A stretch of 15,650 bases of DNA, taken from contig NZ_JBOHKS010000219.1 in the NCBI RefSeq assembly GCF_050729195.1, positions 1 through 15,650 on the forward strand. Reading direction: 5' to 3'. The position numbers and the translations under genes are program-made. The stretch comes from Hypericibacter sp050729195 (GTDB lineage Bacteria; Pseudomonadota; Alphaproteobacteria; Dongiales; Dongiaceae). Positions 1 to 7,845 of this stretch are shown here, in pieces; position 1 is the first letter of the stretch, and every line of letters begins with the position of its first letter. A model generated the notes under the pieces. The model had not been told where the DNA came from and did no database searches. It worked only from the letters and a program-made list of their open reading frames with translations.

Positions 1-5
1 ACGGC

Positions 6-34
6 CGGCCCCTGGGGGCAACGGGGCCGCTTTT
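6..34 (+). terminator. Candidate intrinsic terminator of an upstream gene
   Basis: A 7-bp GC-only stem (CGGCCCC at 6-12 pairing with GGGGCCG at 23-29) with a 10-nt loop is followed by C and TTTT at 31-34, then CCTT. This is the shape of a rho-independent terminator for a + strand gene ending left of the window. A competing shorter hairpin within the loop side (GCCC/GGGC) weakens the call slightly. The upstream gene itself is not visible. Confidence 0.5.
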
Positions 35-36
35 CC

Positions 37-65
37 TTGCCTCGGCATAGGCAAATGAGTATGGA
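37..65 (+). promoter_or_regulatory. Candidate sigma-70-type promoter for lysC
   Basis: TTGCCT at 37-42 and TATGGA at 60-65 are separated by exactly 17 bp. Each hexamer matches only partly (TTG and C of TTGACA; TAT of TATAAT). It sits directly after the terminator-like hairpin and would give a leader of about 90 nt before lysC. No lysine riboswitch fits in so short a leader. This is a pattern match only. Confidence 0.35.
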
Positions 66-160
66 TACGCGCCGCGCGCGCGGCAACCGGCGAACCCGTC
101 CGGAAGCCAGGGTGATCGCTCTGCCCACCCCCCGCGCGTCCAGATCTCAGGGGACCCCGG

Positions 161-1387
161 TTGAATCGATCGCGCATCGTCATGAAGTTCGGCGGCACCT
201 CGGTGGCCGATGTCGAACGTATCAAATCCGTCGCCAAACGGGTGAAGCGCGAGGTCGACGCCGGCCATGAGGTGGCGGTGGTCGTGTCGGCGATGTCCGG
301 CGTGACCAACCAGCTCGTGACCTGGACCAGCGAGATCGCGCGCCTTCATGACGCGCGCGAGTATGACGTGGTGGTGGCGACCGGCGAGCAGGTGACCAGC
401 GGTCTGCTGGCGCTGGCGCTGCAGGAGATCGGCGTCTCGGCGCGCTCCTGGGTCGGCTGGCAGATCCCGATCCATACCGACGACGCCCATGGCAAGGCCC
501 GCATCGAGCGGATCGACACGGCCGAGATCGAGCGCCGCTTCGCGCAAGGCCAGGTGGCCGTCGTCGCCGGCTTCCAGGGCGTGGGCCCCGACAACCGCGT
601 GACCACCTTGGGCCGCGGCGGCTCGGACACTTCGGCGGTGGCGCTGGCCGCGGCCCTGAAGGCCGATCGCTGCGATATCTTCACCGATGTGGACGGGGTC
701 TATACCACCGACCCTCGCATCGTTGCGAAGGCCCGAAAGCTCGATAAGATCGCCTATGAGGAAATGCTCGAGCTGGCGTCGCAAGGCGCCAAGGTGCTGC
801 AGATCCGCTCCGTCGAAATGGCGATGAAGCACCGGGTCCGCCTGCAGGTCCTGTCGAGCTTCGAAGACAAACCCGGCACGCTGGTCGTTGATGAGGATGA
901 GATCGTGGAACAGGAAATCGTAACCGGCGTCGCCTATAGCCGCGACGAGGCGAAGATCACGCTGGTCCGCGTGCCCGATCGCCCGGGCGTGGCCGCCGCC
1001 ATCTTCGGGCCGCTGGCCGATCACAACATCAATGTCGACATGATCGTCCAGAACGTGTCCGAGGGCGGCCAGTTCACCGACCTGACCTTCACCGTGACCA
1101 AGGCCGATCTGGAGCGCGCCAAGAAGGTGCTCGAGGATCGCCGCGTGGCGCTGGGATATCAGGCGCTGGTGCCGGATTCGAACGTGGTCAAGGTGTCGGT
1201 CATCGGCCTCGGCATGCGCAGCCATGCCGGCGTGGCGCAGCGCATGTTCAAGGCGCTGGCGGAGAAGGGCATCAATATCCAGGTGATCTCGACCTCCGAG
1301 ATCAAGGTGAGCGTGCTGGTGGCCGAGGAATATACCGAGCTGGCTGTGCGCGCGCTCCACACCGCTTACGGTCTCGACGCGGCCTGA
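161..1387 (+). CDS. lysC: Aspartate kinase (aspartokinase), lysine/threonine/methionine pathway entry
   Basis: This cytoplasmic enzyme phosphorylates L-aspartate with ATP, the first step towards lysine (and diaminopimelate), threonine and methionine. The 408-residue product has the kinase signature KFGGTSV at residues 9-15, the TLGRGGSDTSA substrate loop, TDVDGVYTTDPR, and ASQGAKVLQIRS near the end of the kinase domain. Two tandem ACT domains (about 265-335 and 345-405) follow; in this family they bind the feedback inhibitor. The start is a TTG: AGGGGA (149-154) lies 6 nt upstream, and the encoded RIVMKFGG N-terminus fits the family better than starting at the ATG at 182, which would cut into the first strand. 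Length is normal for the single-function alpha/beta type. It is followed after 4 nt by the flavoprotein gene. A possible internal start for a beta subunit at 905 is described separately. Confidence 0.96.
   Translation: MNRSRIVMKFGGTSVADVERIKSVAKRVKREVDAGHEVAVVVSAMSGVTNQLVTWTSEIARLHDAREYDVVVATGEQVTSGLLALALQEIGVSARSWVGWQIPIHTDDAHGKARIERIDTAEIERRFAQGQVAVVAGFQGVGPDNRVTTLGRGGSDTSAVALAAALKADRCDIFTDVDGVYTTDPRIVAKARKLDKIAYEEMLELASQGAKVLQIRSVEMAMKHRVRLQVLSSFEDKPGTLVVDEDEIVEQEIVTGVAYSRDEAKITLVRVPDRPGVAAAIFGPLADHNINVDMIVQNVSEGGQFTDLTFTVTKADLERAKKVLEDRRVALGYQALVPDSNVVKVSVIGLGMRSHAGVAQRMFKALAEKGINIQVISTSEIKVSVLVAEEYTELAVRALHTAYGLDAA
893..907 (+). promoter_or_regulatory. Possible internal ribosome binding site and GTG start for a LysC beta subunit
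   Basis: Inside lysC, GAGGA (893-897) lies 7 nt upstream of an in-frame GTG at 905-907, codon 249. In Bacillus and Corynebacterium aspartokinases a beta subunit made of the two ACT domains starts at essentially this place (about residue 250). Initiation here would give about 160 residues, 249-408, beginning just before the TGVAYSRDEAKI segment. The SD-like bases also encode Glu-Asp-Glu, so chance is possible. Confidence 0.3.
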
Positions 1388-1391
1388 TGCG

Positions 1392-2441
1392 ATGAGCCAA
1401 CCGATCGCGCGGGCCCATCTCGACCGGCTCTGGGGCCGGGGCCGGGAGTTCCTCGGTTGCGACCGCGCGATCATGGGCGGCGCCATGACCTGGGTGTCCG
1501 AGCGCAACCTGGTCTCGGCGATTTCAAATGCGGGCGGCTTTGGCGTGATCGCGACGGGCTCGATGTCGCCGGCGCTCCTCAGCGCCGAGATCGCGGCGAC
1601 CGCGAAGCTCACCGACCGGCCGTTCGGCGTCAATGTCATCACCATGCATCCCGAGCTCATGGCGCTGATCGAGGTCTGCCTCGATCACAAGGTCGGGCAT
1701 GTGGTGCTGGCGGGCGGGCTGCCGCCGGGGGCCGCGATCCAGCGCGTGCGCCAGGGCGGTGCCAAGGTTATGTGCTTCGCGCCGGCGCTCGTGATCGCGC
1801 GCAAGCTGGTCAAGAGCGGTGCGGACGCCATCATCATCGAAGGCATGGAAGCGGGCGGCCATACCGGTCCGGTCTCGACCTCGGTGCTGGCGCAGGAAAT
1901 CCTGCCCGCGATCCGCGAGGTTCCGGTGTTCGTCGCCGGCGGCATCGGCCGCGGCGAGGCGATCCTGGGCTATCTCGAGATGGGGGCGTCCGGCGTTCAG
2001 CTCGGCTCGCGCTTCGTCTGCGCCACCGAATCGATCGCCCATGCCAAATTCAAGCAGGCCTTCATCCGCGCCGCGGCGCGCGATGCCGTGCTGTCGATCC
2101 AGCTCGACCCGCGCTTCCCGGTGATTCCGGTGCGCGCCCTCGCCAACGCGGCGACGAAGCGCTTCCTCGAAGCCCAGCGGGCCGTGATCGAGCGGGTCGA
2201 TCGCGGTGAGCTGGACCAGAAGGCGGCCCAGCTCGAGATCGAGCATTTCTGGGCGGGCGCCCTGCGCCGGGCCGTGATCGATGGCGATGTCGAGAACGGC
2301 TCCGTCATGGCCGGCCAGAGCGTCGGCATGGTGACCGAGGAGCAGCCGACGCGGGCGATCCTCGAGGCGCTGGTGGGGCAAGCGGTCGCGGCGCTCAGCG
2401 CGCGCGAGGCCAGTTTCGGCGAGGCCGGCAAGGGCGTCTGA
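1392..2441 (+). CDS. Nitronate monooxygenase family FMN protein (2-nitropropane dioxygenase / FabK-like)
   Basis: This 349-residue TIM-barrel flavoprotein belongs to the nitronate monooxygenase family, whose members oxidise alkyl nitronates; relatives such as FabK are NAD(P)H-dependent enoyl-ACP reductases. The sequence shows MGGAMTWVS near the N-terminus, the glycine-rich AISNAGGFGVIATG, EGMEAGGHTG with the family's active-site histidine at H157, AGGIGRGEAILGYLEMGA and GVQLGSRFVCATE, which form the FMN phosphate site. Only 4 nt separate it from lysC, so it is probably cotranscribed, although no strong ribosome binding site is visible. The true substrate cannot be told from sequence: both nitronate oxidation and a FabK-like role are open. 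Its position is odd because in many alphaproteobacteria ptsP follows lysC. Confidence 0.85.
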   Translation: MSQPIARAHLDRLWGRGREFLGCDRAIMGGAMTWVSERNLVSAISNAGGFGVIATGSMSPALLSAEIAATAKLTDRPFGVNVITMHPELMALIEVCLDHKVGHVVLAGGLPPGAAIQRVRQGGAKVMCFAPALVIARKLVKSGADAIIIEGMEAGGHTGPVSTSVLAQEILPAIREVPVFVAGGIGRGEAILGYLEMGASGVQLGSRFVCATESIAHAKFKQAFIRAAARDAVLSIQLDPRFPVIPVRALANAATKRFLEAQRAVIERVDRGELDQKAAQLEIEHFWAGALRRAVIDGDVENGSVMAGQSVGMVTEEQPTRAILEALVGQAVAALSAREASFGEAGKGV

Positions 2442-2632
2442 CTTTTCGCTAACCCACTGTTTACCTTGGCCGGACAGAGTGCCCCCGTTGGCGTTGCAGG
2501 GCCGGATTTGCTAGCTTCGCCTGTGGCAAGTGGTGGCGGGACCGCGAGCATGGCCGTAAGAGCCGGGTCGGTCCCGAAAGCAATCGAGCGCGCCGGAATT
2601 CCGCATCCGGCTCCAGAGCATTGAGCGGTGGC
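2442..2632 (+). other. Intergenic gap before rodZ, possible weak promoter
   Basis: This 191-nt gap holds no gene. TTGGCG (2488-2493) and TAGCTT (2512-2517), 18 bp apart, could be a weak promoter for rodZ and the genes after it. No terminator hairpin with a T run follows the flavoprotein gene, so readthrough from lysC is equally possible. Confidence 0.3.
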
Positions 2633-3994
2633 ATGGCGGAAGATTTGCACGCGGGCATGAGCGACAGGGGCGCCGATCGGACCGGCAGCCGCGTGGGCGC
2701 GCTCCTGCGTACGGCGCGCGAGGCCACGGGACGGAACCTCCAGAGCGTGTCGCAGCAGCTGCGCATCCGCGCGGTCTATCTGCGCGCCATCGAGGAAGGC
2801 GATTTCGGCTCGCTGCCGGGCACCACCTATGCGGTGGGATTCGTGCGCTCCTATGCCGATTTCCTGGGACTCGACGGTCCCGACATCGTCCGGCGCTTCC
2901 GCGAGGAAGTGGAAGAGTTGGGGCGCCGAACCCAGCTCGTCTTCCCCGTGACGCCCGCCGAAGGAAAGATTCCGGGCGGCGCCATCGTGCTGATGGCGAT
3001 CGTGATCGTCGGCGTCTGCTATGGCACCTGGTTCTACATGTCGGATCGCGAGCGCAGCCTCGCGGGCCTCATTCCGGAAGTGCCGACGGAGCTGAAGAAT
3101 CTGTTGGGCAGCGGTGCGCCGCCGCCGGCGGAAACGCCCGCGACCTCGGTCAGCACCGCCAACCCGACCATCCAGACGCCGGCGCCCGTCGAGCCGGCGG
3201 CACCGGCCGCGACCGACAGCTCGAACGCGGCCCCGGTCCCCGCCGCCACCGGCAACGGCGAGACCACCGCTGGTGTCGCCACCACCTCGGACGAGCAGGC
3301 GGCCGCCGCCATCGCCATGGCGCCCGACAATTCGTCACCGGCTGGCGCGGACGAGGACGAGGTGCCGCCTGCCCCCGACGACGCCGATGCCGCGACCGAC
3401 ACCCCCGCCGAGGGACAGGCCGGCACCGAGGGCGCGCAGGGCACCGACGATCAGGAGATCGTCGAGGCACCGTCGCTCGATACCTCACCGACCGAGACGC
3501 CGACCATCACCACGCCCTCCATCGCGACCACGACGGCGCCGAGCGCCACCGGCCTCTCGAATGCGGCCGCCGCCGCGGCGGCCACGACGACACCGCCGGC
3601 CTCGACCACGGCCCCGACGACGACCCAACAGGCATCGACCAGCACGGCCCCGCCTGCGCCGCCGCCCGCACCCGCCGTCAGCGAGGATTCGCTGCCGAAG
3701 GGCCAGGATTACGGCGTCACCAATGGCCAATCCCGCGTCATCCTGGTCGCGCGCCAGGAAGCCTGGGTGCAGGTCAGCAGCGCCACCCAGGAGGTCTGGA
3801 CCCGGGTCTTGCGGACCGGCGATCGCTATCTGGTGCCCAACGATCCGACCCTGACGCTCTCGACCGGCAATGCCGGCGGGCTCGACATCATGGTCGATGG
3901 CAAGAAGGTGCCATCGCTGGGTCCGGTGGGCGTGGTCCGGCGCGGGATCTCGCTCGACCCCAACCGGCTGCTGGGCGGATCGGCAATACCCTAA
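2633..3994 (+). CDS. rodZ: RodZ-like membrane-anchored helix-turn-helix protein (DUF4115)
   Basis: RodZ is a bitopic inner-membrane protein that links the MreB cytoskeleton to the cell-wall elongation machinery. From the ATG at 2633 the product is 453 residues. In order it has a Cro/CI-type helix-turn-helix domain (about 19-86, with VGALLRTARE, LQSVSQQLRIR, YLRAIEEGDF and the RodZ-typical LPGTTYAVGFVRSYA), a short basic/acidic stretch, one membrane segment (about 117-137, IVLMAIVIVGVCYG), a very long Ala/Pro/Thr/Ser-rich periplasmic linker (about 160-353), and a C-terminal beta domain of the DUF4115 type (about 354-453). An in-frame TTG at 2621 is possible but has no better ribosome binding site. 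It lies 124 nt before ispG, a pairing common in Proteobacteria. No MreB gene is in the window, so function is assigned by architecture. Confidence 0.85.
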   Translation: MAEDLHAGMSDRGADRTGSRVGALLRTAREATGRNLQSVSQQLRIRAVYLRAIEEGDFGSLPGTTYAVGFVRSYADFLGLDGPDIVRRFREEVEELGRRTQLVFPVTPAEGKIPGGAIVLMAIVIVGVCYGTWFYMSDRERSLAGLIPEVPTELKNLLGSGAPPPAETPATSVSTANPTIQTPAPVEPAAPAATDSSNAAPVPAATGNGETTAGVATTSDEQAAAAIAMAPDNSSPAGADEDEVPPAPDDADAATDTPAEGQAGTEGAQGTDDQEIVEAPSLDTSPTETPTITTPSIATTTAPSATGLSNAAAAAAATTTPPASTTAPTTTQQASTSTAPPAPPPAPAVSEDSLPKGQDYGVTNGQSRVILVARQEAWVQVSSATQEVWTRVLRTGDRYLVPNDPTLTLSTGNAGGLDIMVDGKKVPSLGPVGVVRRGISLDPNRLLGGSAIP

Positions 3995-4118
3995 TCACTT
4001 CATGGGGTTGGCAATACTTGATCTTATCGGTGGGGAAGCGCATCTTGGCGCCCAAACCGCCGGGTCGGCCGCCATGCCGTTCGCGCGACCCTGTTTCAGT
4101 GGAATTTCGAGGACCTCG

Positions 4119-5267
4119 ATGAGCGTTCGCCCCTATCGCGACATCAGCCGGCGGAAGAGCCGGCAGATCAGAGTCGGCTCCGTGCGGGTCGGCGGGGATG
4201 CGCCGATCACGGTGCAATCCATGACCAACACGCTGACGGCCGATGCCAAGGCGACGATCGCGCAGATCCAGGAGCTGGAGGCGGCGGGCGCGGACATCGT
4301 GCGCGTCTCCTGCCCCGACGTGGAATCGACCGCGGCGCTGGGCGAGATCGTCCGCGCCTCGAAGGTGCCGATCGTGGCCGACATCCATTTCCACTACAAA
4401 CGCGCGATCGAGTCGGCCAAGGCGGGTGCCGCCTGTCTGCGCATCAATCCGGGCAATATCGGCTCGGCCGAGCGTGTGAAGGAAGTCGTCAAGGCGGCGA
4501 AGGATCATGGCTGCTCGATGCGCATCGGCGTCAATGCCGGCAGCCTCGAGCGTGAGCTTTTGGAGCGCTATGGCGAGCCCTGCCCCGAAGCCATGGTCGA
4601 GAGCGCGCTCACCCACGCGAAGATTCTCGAGGATAACGACTTCTTCGAGTTCAAGATCAGCGTCAAGGCCTCGGATGTGTTCCTGGCGGTCGCGGCTTAT
4701 CAGGGCCTGGCCGATGCCTGCGATTATCCGCTCCATCTCGGCGTCACCGAGGCGGGCGGCTTCCGCTCCGGCACGGTGAAATCGTCGATCGGCATGGGCT
4801 CGCTGCTCTGGGCCGGCATCGGCGACACCATCCGCGTGTCGCTCTCGGCCGATCCGGTCGAGGAGATCAAGGTCGGCTTCGACATGCTGAAGTCGCTGGG
4901 GCTGCGCCATCGCGGCGTGAACATCATTTCCTGCCCGTCCTGCGCGCGCCAGCAATATGAGGTCATCAAGACCGTCGAGCGGCTGGAGCAGCGCATCGCC
5001 CATATCAGCACACCCATGACCGTCTCGGTCATCGGCTGCGTGGTGAACGGGCCGGGCGAGGCGCGCGAGACCGACATCGGCTTCACCGGCGGCGGCAACG
5101 GCACGCATCAGGTCTATATCGCGGGTGTGCCGCATCACCGCCTGAAGGACGCCGACATCGTCGATCATCTGGTCGATCTGATCGAAAAGAAGGCAGCCGA
5201 AATCGAAGCTGCCAAGGCGGCAGCCGCCGCGGCCGAGGCTTCGGGCGCCAAATCCGCCGCCGAATAG
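4119..5267 (+). CDS. ispG: 4-hydroxy-3-methylbut-2-en-1-yl diphosphate synthase (MEP pathway)
   Basis: IspG (GcpE) is a cytoplasmic 4Fe-4S enzyme that reductively opens MEcPP to HMBPP, the penultimate step of the non-mevalonate isoprenoid pathway. The ATG at 4119 is chosen because GAGGA (4109-4113) lies 5 nt upstream and SVRPYRDISRRKSRQIRVG matches the family N-terminus; the frame stays open further upstream without such a site. The 382-residue product carries the cluster cysteines C272 and C275 (CPSC), C307, and the catalytic glutamate E314 in NGPGEA, offset by two from the E. coli numbering I recall (C270, C273, C305, E312). The N-terminal TIM barrel (VQSMTNT, ADIHFHYKRA, RINPGNIG) is intact and the plant-type insert is absent. 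The last 25 or so residues are an Ala/Glu/Lys-rich tail beyond the catalytic core. It is followed by hisS after 34 nt. Confidence 0.97.
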   Translation: MSVRPYRDISRRKSRQIRVGSVRVGGDAPITVQSMTNTLTADAKATIAQIQELEAAGADIVRVSCPDVESTAALGEIVRASKVPIVADIHFHYKRAIESAKAGAACLRINPGNIGSAERVKEVVKAAKDHGCSMRIGVNAGSLERELLERYGEPCPEAMVESALTHAKILEDNDFFEFKISVKASDVFLAVAAYQGLADACDYPLHLGVTEAGGFRSGTVKSSIGMGSLLWAGIGDTIRVSLSADPVEEIKVGFDMLKSLGLRHRGVNIISCPSCARQQYEVIKTVERLEQRIAHISTPMTVSVIGCVVNGPGEARETDIGFTGGGNGTHQVYIAGVPHHRLKDADIVDHLVDLIEKKAAEIEAAKAAAAAAEASGAKSAAE

Positions 5268-5301
5268 CGGCGCCCAAGAGCATTCCCCTGGGAGCTTTGC
5301 A

Positions 5302-6546
5302 TTGACGACGCTGCAGCCCGTTCGCGGCACGCACGATCTCCTGCCTGAAGACATGCGCCGTCACCGCCGCGTGGTCGAGACCGCGCGCGAGGTGGCGGAG
5401 CGCTTCGGCTATCTGGAGATCGAGACGCCGATCTTCGAATTCTCGGAAGTGTTCAAGCGTACCCTGGGCGATACCTCCGACATCGTGACCAAGGAGATGT
5501 ACAGCTTCACGGATCGCGGCGGCGAAGGCCTGACCTTGCGGCCCGAAGGCACCGCCAGCGTGGCGCGCGCGCTCATCTCGGGTGGCCTCGCCCAGCATCT
5601 GCCGCTCAAATTCTTCTATCACGGGCCGATGTTCCGCTATGAGCGCCCGCAGAAGGGCCGCCTGCGGCAGTTCCACCAGATCGGCATCGAGCTTCTGGGC
5701 GTGAAGGAGCCGGCCGGCGACGTGGAAGTGATCGCGACCGGCCATGGCATCCTGTCCGAGCTGGGCTTGTCCGACCGCATCACGCTCGAGATCAACAGTC
5801 TCGGCGACGGCGAGAGCCGCCAGGCCTATCGCACCGAGCTGGTGCGGTATTTCGGCAGCCATCGCGACAAGCTCTCGCAGGAATCGCGCGACCGGCTCGA
5901 GCGCAATCCGCTGCGCATCCTCGATTCCAAGGATGAGGGCGACCGGCGCATCGTGGCCGAGGCGCCGCTCTTCGGCGACTATCTCAATGAGGCGAGCCGC
6001 GATTTCTTCGCCGCCGTAACCCGCGGCCTCGACGCGCTGGGCATTCCCTACCGCGTCAGTCCGCGTCTGGTGCGCGGGCTCGACTATTACTGCCACACGG
6101 CGTTCGAGTTCGTGACCGACACGCTGGGCGCGCAGGGCACGGTGATGGCCGGCGGGCGCTATGACGGGCTGATCGAGACCATGGGCGGGCCCGCCACGCC
6201 GGGCGTGGGCTGGGCCTCGGGCATCGAGCGGCTGGCGATGATGCTGGCCGAAACGCCGTCCGCGCGCCGTCCCCTGGCGGTGGTGCCGGTCGGCGACGAC
6301 GCGCAAGCCCCGGCCCTCAAGCTCGCGCATGATCTGCGCAAGGCGGGCTTCGCCGTCGAGCTCGGCTATGGCGGCAATATGAGCAAGCGGCTCAAGCGGG
6401 CCAATCGTCTCAACGCTTCTGTCGCCCTGCTGATGGGCGAGGATGAGCTCAAGAGCGGCGTCGTCACGCTCCGCGACCTCGATAAGGGGTCGCAGGAAAC
6501 TGTCGCGCTCGACGCGCTCAAGGATCGCCTCGCCGGTTACCGTTAG
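5302..6546 (+). CDS. hisS: Histidyl-tRNA synthetase
   Basis: This class II aminoacyl-tRNA synthetase charges tRNA-His. The start is TTG at 5302, with GGGAG (5290-5294) 7 nt upstream and the typical beginning LQPVRGTHDLLPED. The 414-residue product shows motif 2 at about 104-130 (FFYHGPMFRYERPQKG, RQFHQIGIE), the histidine-specific LVRGLDYY loop with R258 matching the catalytic arginine, motif 3 at about 301-312 (GVGWASGIERLA), and the C-terminal anticodon-binding domain from about 325 (VVPVGDD, NMSKRLKRANR). Both length and motifs are those of the canonical bacterial enzyme, not the divergent longer form found in some alphaproteobacteria, which suggests a conventional tRNA-His with G-1 (inference). 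It sits 12 nt before the GluTR-like gene and probably shares its transcript. Confidence 0.97.
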   Translation: MTTLQPVRGTHDLLPEDMRRHRRVVETAREVAERFGYLEIETPIFEFSEVFKRTLGDTSDIVTKEMYSFTDRGGEGLTLRPEGTASVARALISGGLAQHLPLKFFYHGPMFRYERPQKGRLRQFHQIGIELLGVKEPAGDVEVIATGHGILSELGLSDRITLEINSLGDGESRQAYRTELVRYFGSHRDKLSQESRDRLERNPLRILDSKDEGDRRIVAEAPLFGDYLNEASRDFFAAVTRGLDALGIPYRVSPRLVRGLDYYCHTAFEFVTDTLGAQGTVMAGGRYDGLIETMGGPATPGVGWASGIERLAMMLAETPSARRPLAVVPVGDDAQAPALKLAHDLRKAGFAVELGYGGNMSKRLKRANRLNASVALLMGEDELKSGVVTLRDLDKGSQETVALDALKDRLAGYR

Positions 6547-6558
6547 CGGGGCCGGCCG

Positions 6559-7845
6559 ATGCCGGAACCTCAGAGCACCCACGCCTCGGTCCAGGAATTG
6601 CTGCTGGTCGGCGCCAGCCATCGCGGCGCGACGACGGCGCTGCGCGAGCGGCTGTTCCTCGACGCCGGCGCCGCACCCACGATCCTGCAGCGCCTGAAGC
6701 AGGAAGGCTTCGCCCAGGCGCTCGCGGTCGTCACCTCCGATCGCTGCGAGCTCTATGTCTTTCACGCCGACGCGGCCGGGGCGGCCGCCACGCTGCGCGC
6801 TGTCCTGGCGGCGACCGCGGGCCTGACGCCCGAGCTCGTCTCGGCCCAGTCCTTCGAGCGGCGCGGCATGGTGGCGCTGCGCCATCTCTTCTCGGTCGCG
6901 GCATCGCTCGACAGTCCGGTCCTGGGCGAGCCGCAGATCCTGGGCGAGCTCGAGGCCAATCATCGCGCCGCCAGCGCGGCTGGCCTGGTAGGGCCCGAAC
7001 TCGAGGCGATGTTGCAGGCGGCTTATCTGGCAGCCCAGCGCATCCGCAGCGAGACGCCGCTGGCCGATCAGCCGGTGTCGATGGCGGCCGCCGCGATCGA
7101 CGTGGCGCGCGAGCTCTTCGGCGATCTCGCGCGTTGCCGGGCGCTCATGCTCGGGATCGGCGAGATGGGCGAGATGATGGCGGTCGAGCTGAAGAAGGGC
7201 GGGCTCGCGAGCCTGACCGTCACTCATCCGGCCGCTGCCCGTGCGGAGCTGGTGGCGCGCCGGCTCTCCAGCCATTTCCGCGACTGGGCCGAGCTTGACG
7301 CGGCGTTGGCCGGGTCCGATATCGTGATCGCCGCGGTCGGCGCCGGCCGCGTGATGGTGACGAAGGACATGATCAAGGCGGCGCTCAAGACACGCCGGCA
7401 CAAGCCGATGCTGCTCTTTGACGCAGCCCTGCCGCCGGATATCGAGCCCGCGGTCGGCGAACTCGACGACGCCTTTCGCTATGATCTCGACGATCTCGAG
7501 CGCCTCGCGATGGAGGGGCGCACGCCGCGCGGCACCGCCGCCCTGCGCAGCAGCGCCGCCGAAAAGGCGGTGCAGATCCTGGCGGAGGAAACCGCCAAGT
7601 TCGAAAGGCGCCGCGCCGACCCGGCGGCCCTGCCGGCGCTGCAGGCCCTGTTCGAGACCGAGCGGCTGAAGGCCCTGGCGGCCGCCGGCGGCGATGCCGA
7701 GAAGGCGACCCGGATCCTGGTCGACCGGCTGTTGCAGCGGCCGAACCGCGCGCTTGGCGCGATCGAGGGCAAGGATGCATCGGCCCTGGCGAAGCTGATG
7801 GAACGGCTGTTCGGGCTGGACGGCTCGGAGAAGGAAACGAAGTGA
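6559..7845 (+). CDS. Glutamyl-tRNA reductase-like protein lacking the catalytic cysteine
   Basis: The 428-residue product aligns along its length with glutamyl-tRNA reductase (HemA of the C5 haem pathway): GASHRGATTALRERLF at the start, RHLFSVAASLDS and VLGEPQILGE in the catalytic domain, a Rossmann LGIGEMGEM motif (G199-G204), YDLDDLERLA and a C-terminal helical dimerisation region. Key residues differ. The family motif S-T-C-N-R-x-E reads V-T-S-D-R-C-E (58-64), so serine 60 takes the place of the nucleophilic cysteine and the nearby C63 is three positions away. N-R-T, which contacts NADPH, reads H-P-A (223-225). The FRVA arginine is serine, and AVPRDIDP reads ALPPDIEP. H109, R62 and E64 are kept. 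The frame is intact, so it is not simply a decaying gene. Reductase activity is doubtful; a tRNA-binding or regulatory role is one possibility. Its stop overlaps the prfA start (GTGA), matching enterobacterial hemA-prfA-prmC order. ALA in such bacteria is usually made by ALA synthase, which is not in the window. Confidence 0.88.
   Translation: MPEPQSTHASVQELLLVGASHRGATTALRERLFLDAGAAPTILQRLKQEGFAQALAVVTSDRCELYVFHADAAGAAATLRAVLAATAGLTPELVSAQSFERRGMVALRHLFSVAASLDSPVLGEPQILGELEANHRAASAAGLVGPELEAMLQAAYLAAQRIRSETPLADQPVSMAAAAIDVARELFGDLARCRALMLGIGEMGEMMAVELKKGGLASLTVTHPAAARAELVARRLSSHFRDWAELDAALAGSDIVIAAVGAGRVMVTKDMIKAALKTRRHKPMLLFDAALPPDIEPAVGELDDAFRYDLDDLERLAMEGRTPRGTAALRSSAAEKAVQILAEETAKFERRRADPAALPALQALFETERLKALAAAGGDAEKATRILVDRLLQRPNRALGAIEGKDASALAKLMERLFGLDGSEKETK

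Noticed and set aside
71..84. Palindrome GCCGCGCGCGCGGC in the lysC leader
   Set aside because: It is a simple GC-alternating run expected in such DNA, with no loop for a sensible hairpin.
37..270. Small + strand frame overlapping the start of lysC
   Set aside because: It is Arg-rich and overlaps the strongly conserved kinase N-terminus in another frame; the region is better explained as promoter and leader.
3982..4017. Direct repeat GGCAATAC (3982-3989 and 4010-4017) spanning the end of rodZ
   Set aside because: It is only 8 bp, has two copies, and no associated mobile element or attachment-site context.
5083..7401. Long open frame of 772 codons on the - strand, antisense to hisS and the GluTR-like gene
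   Set aside because: It is a high-GC shadow: its composition is Arg/Ala/His/Asp-rich with no recognisable domain, and the + strand frames encode well-known proteins over the same bases.
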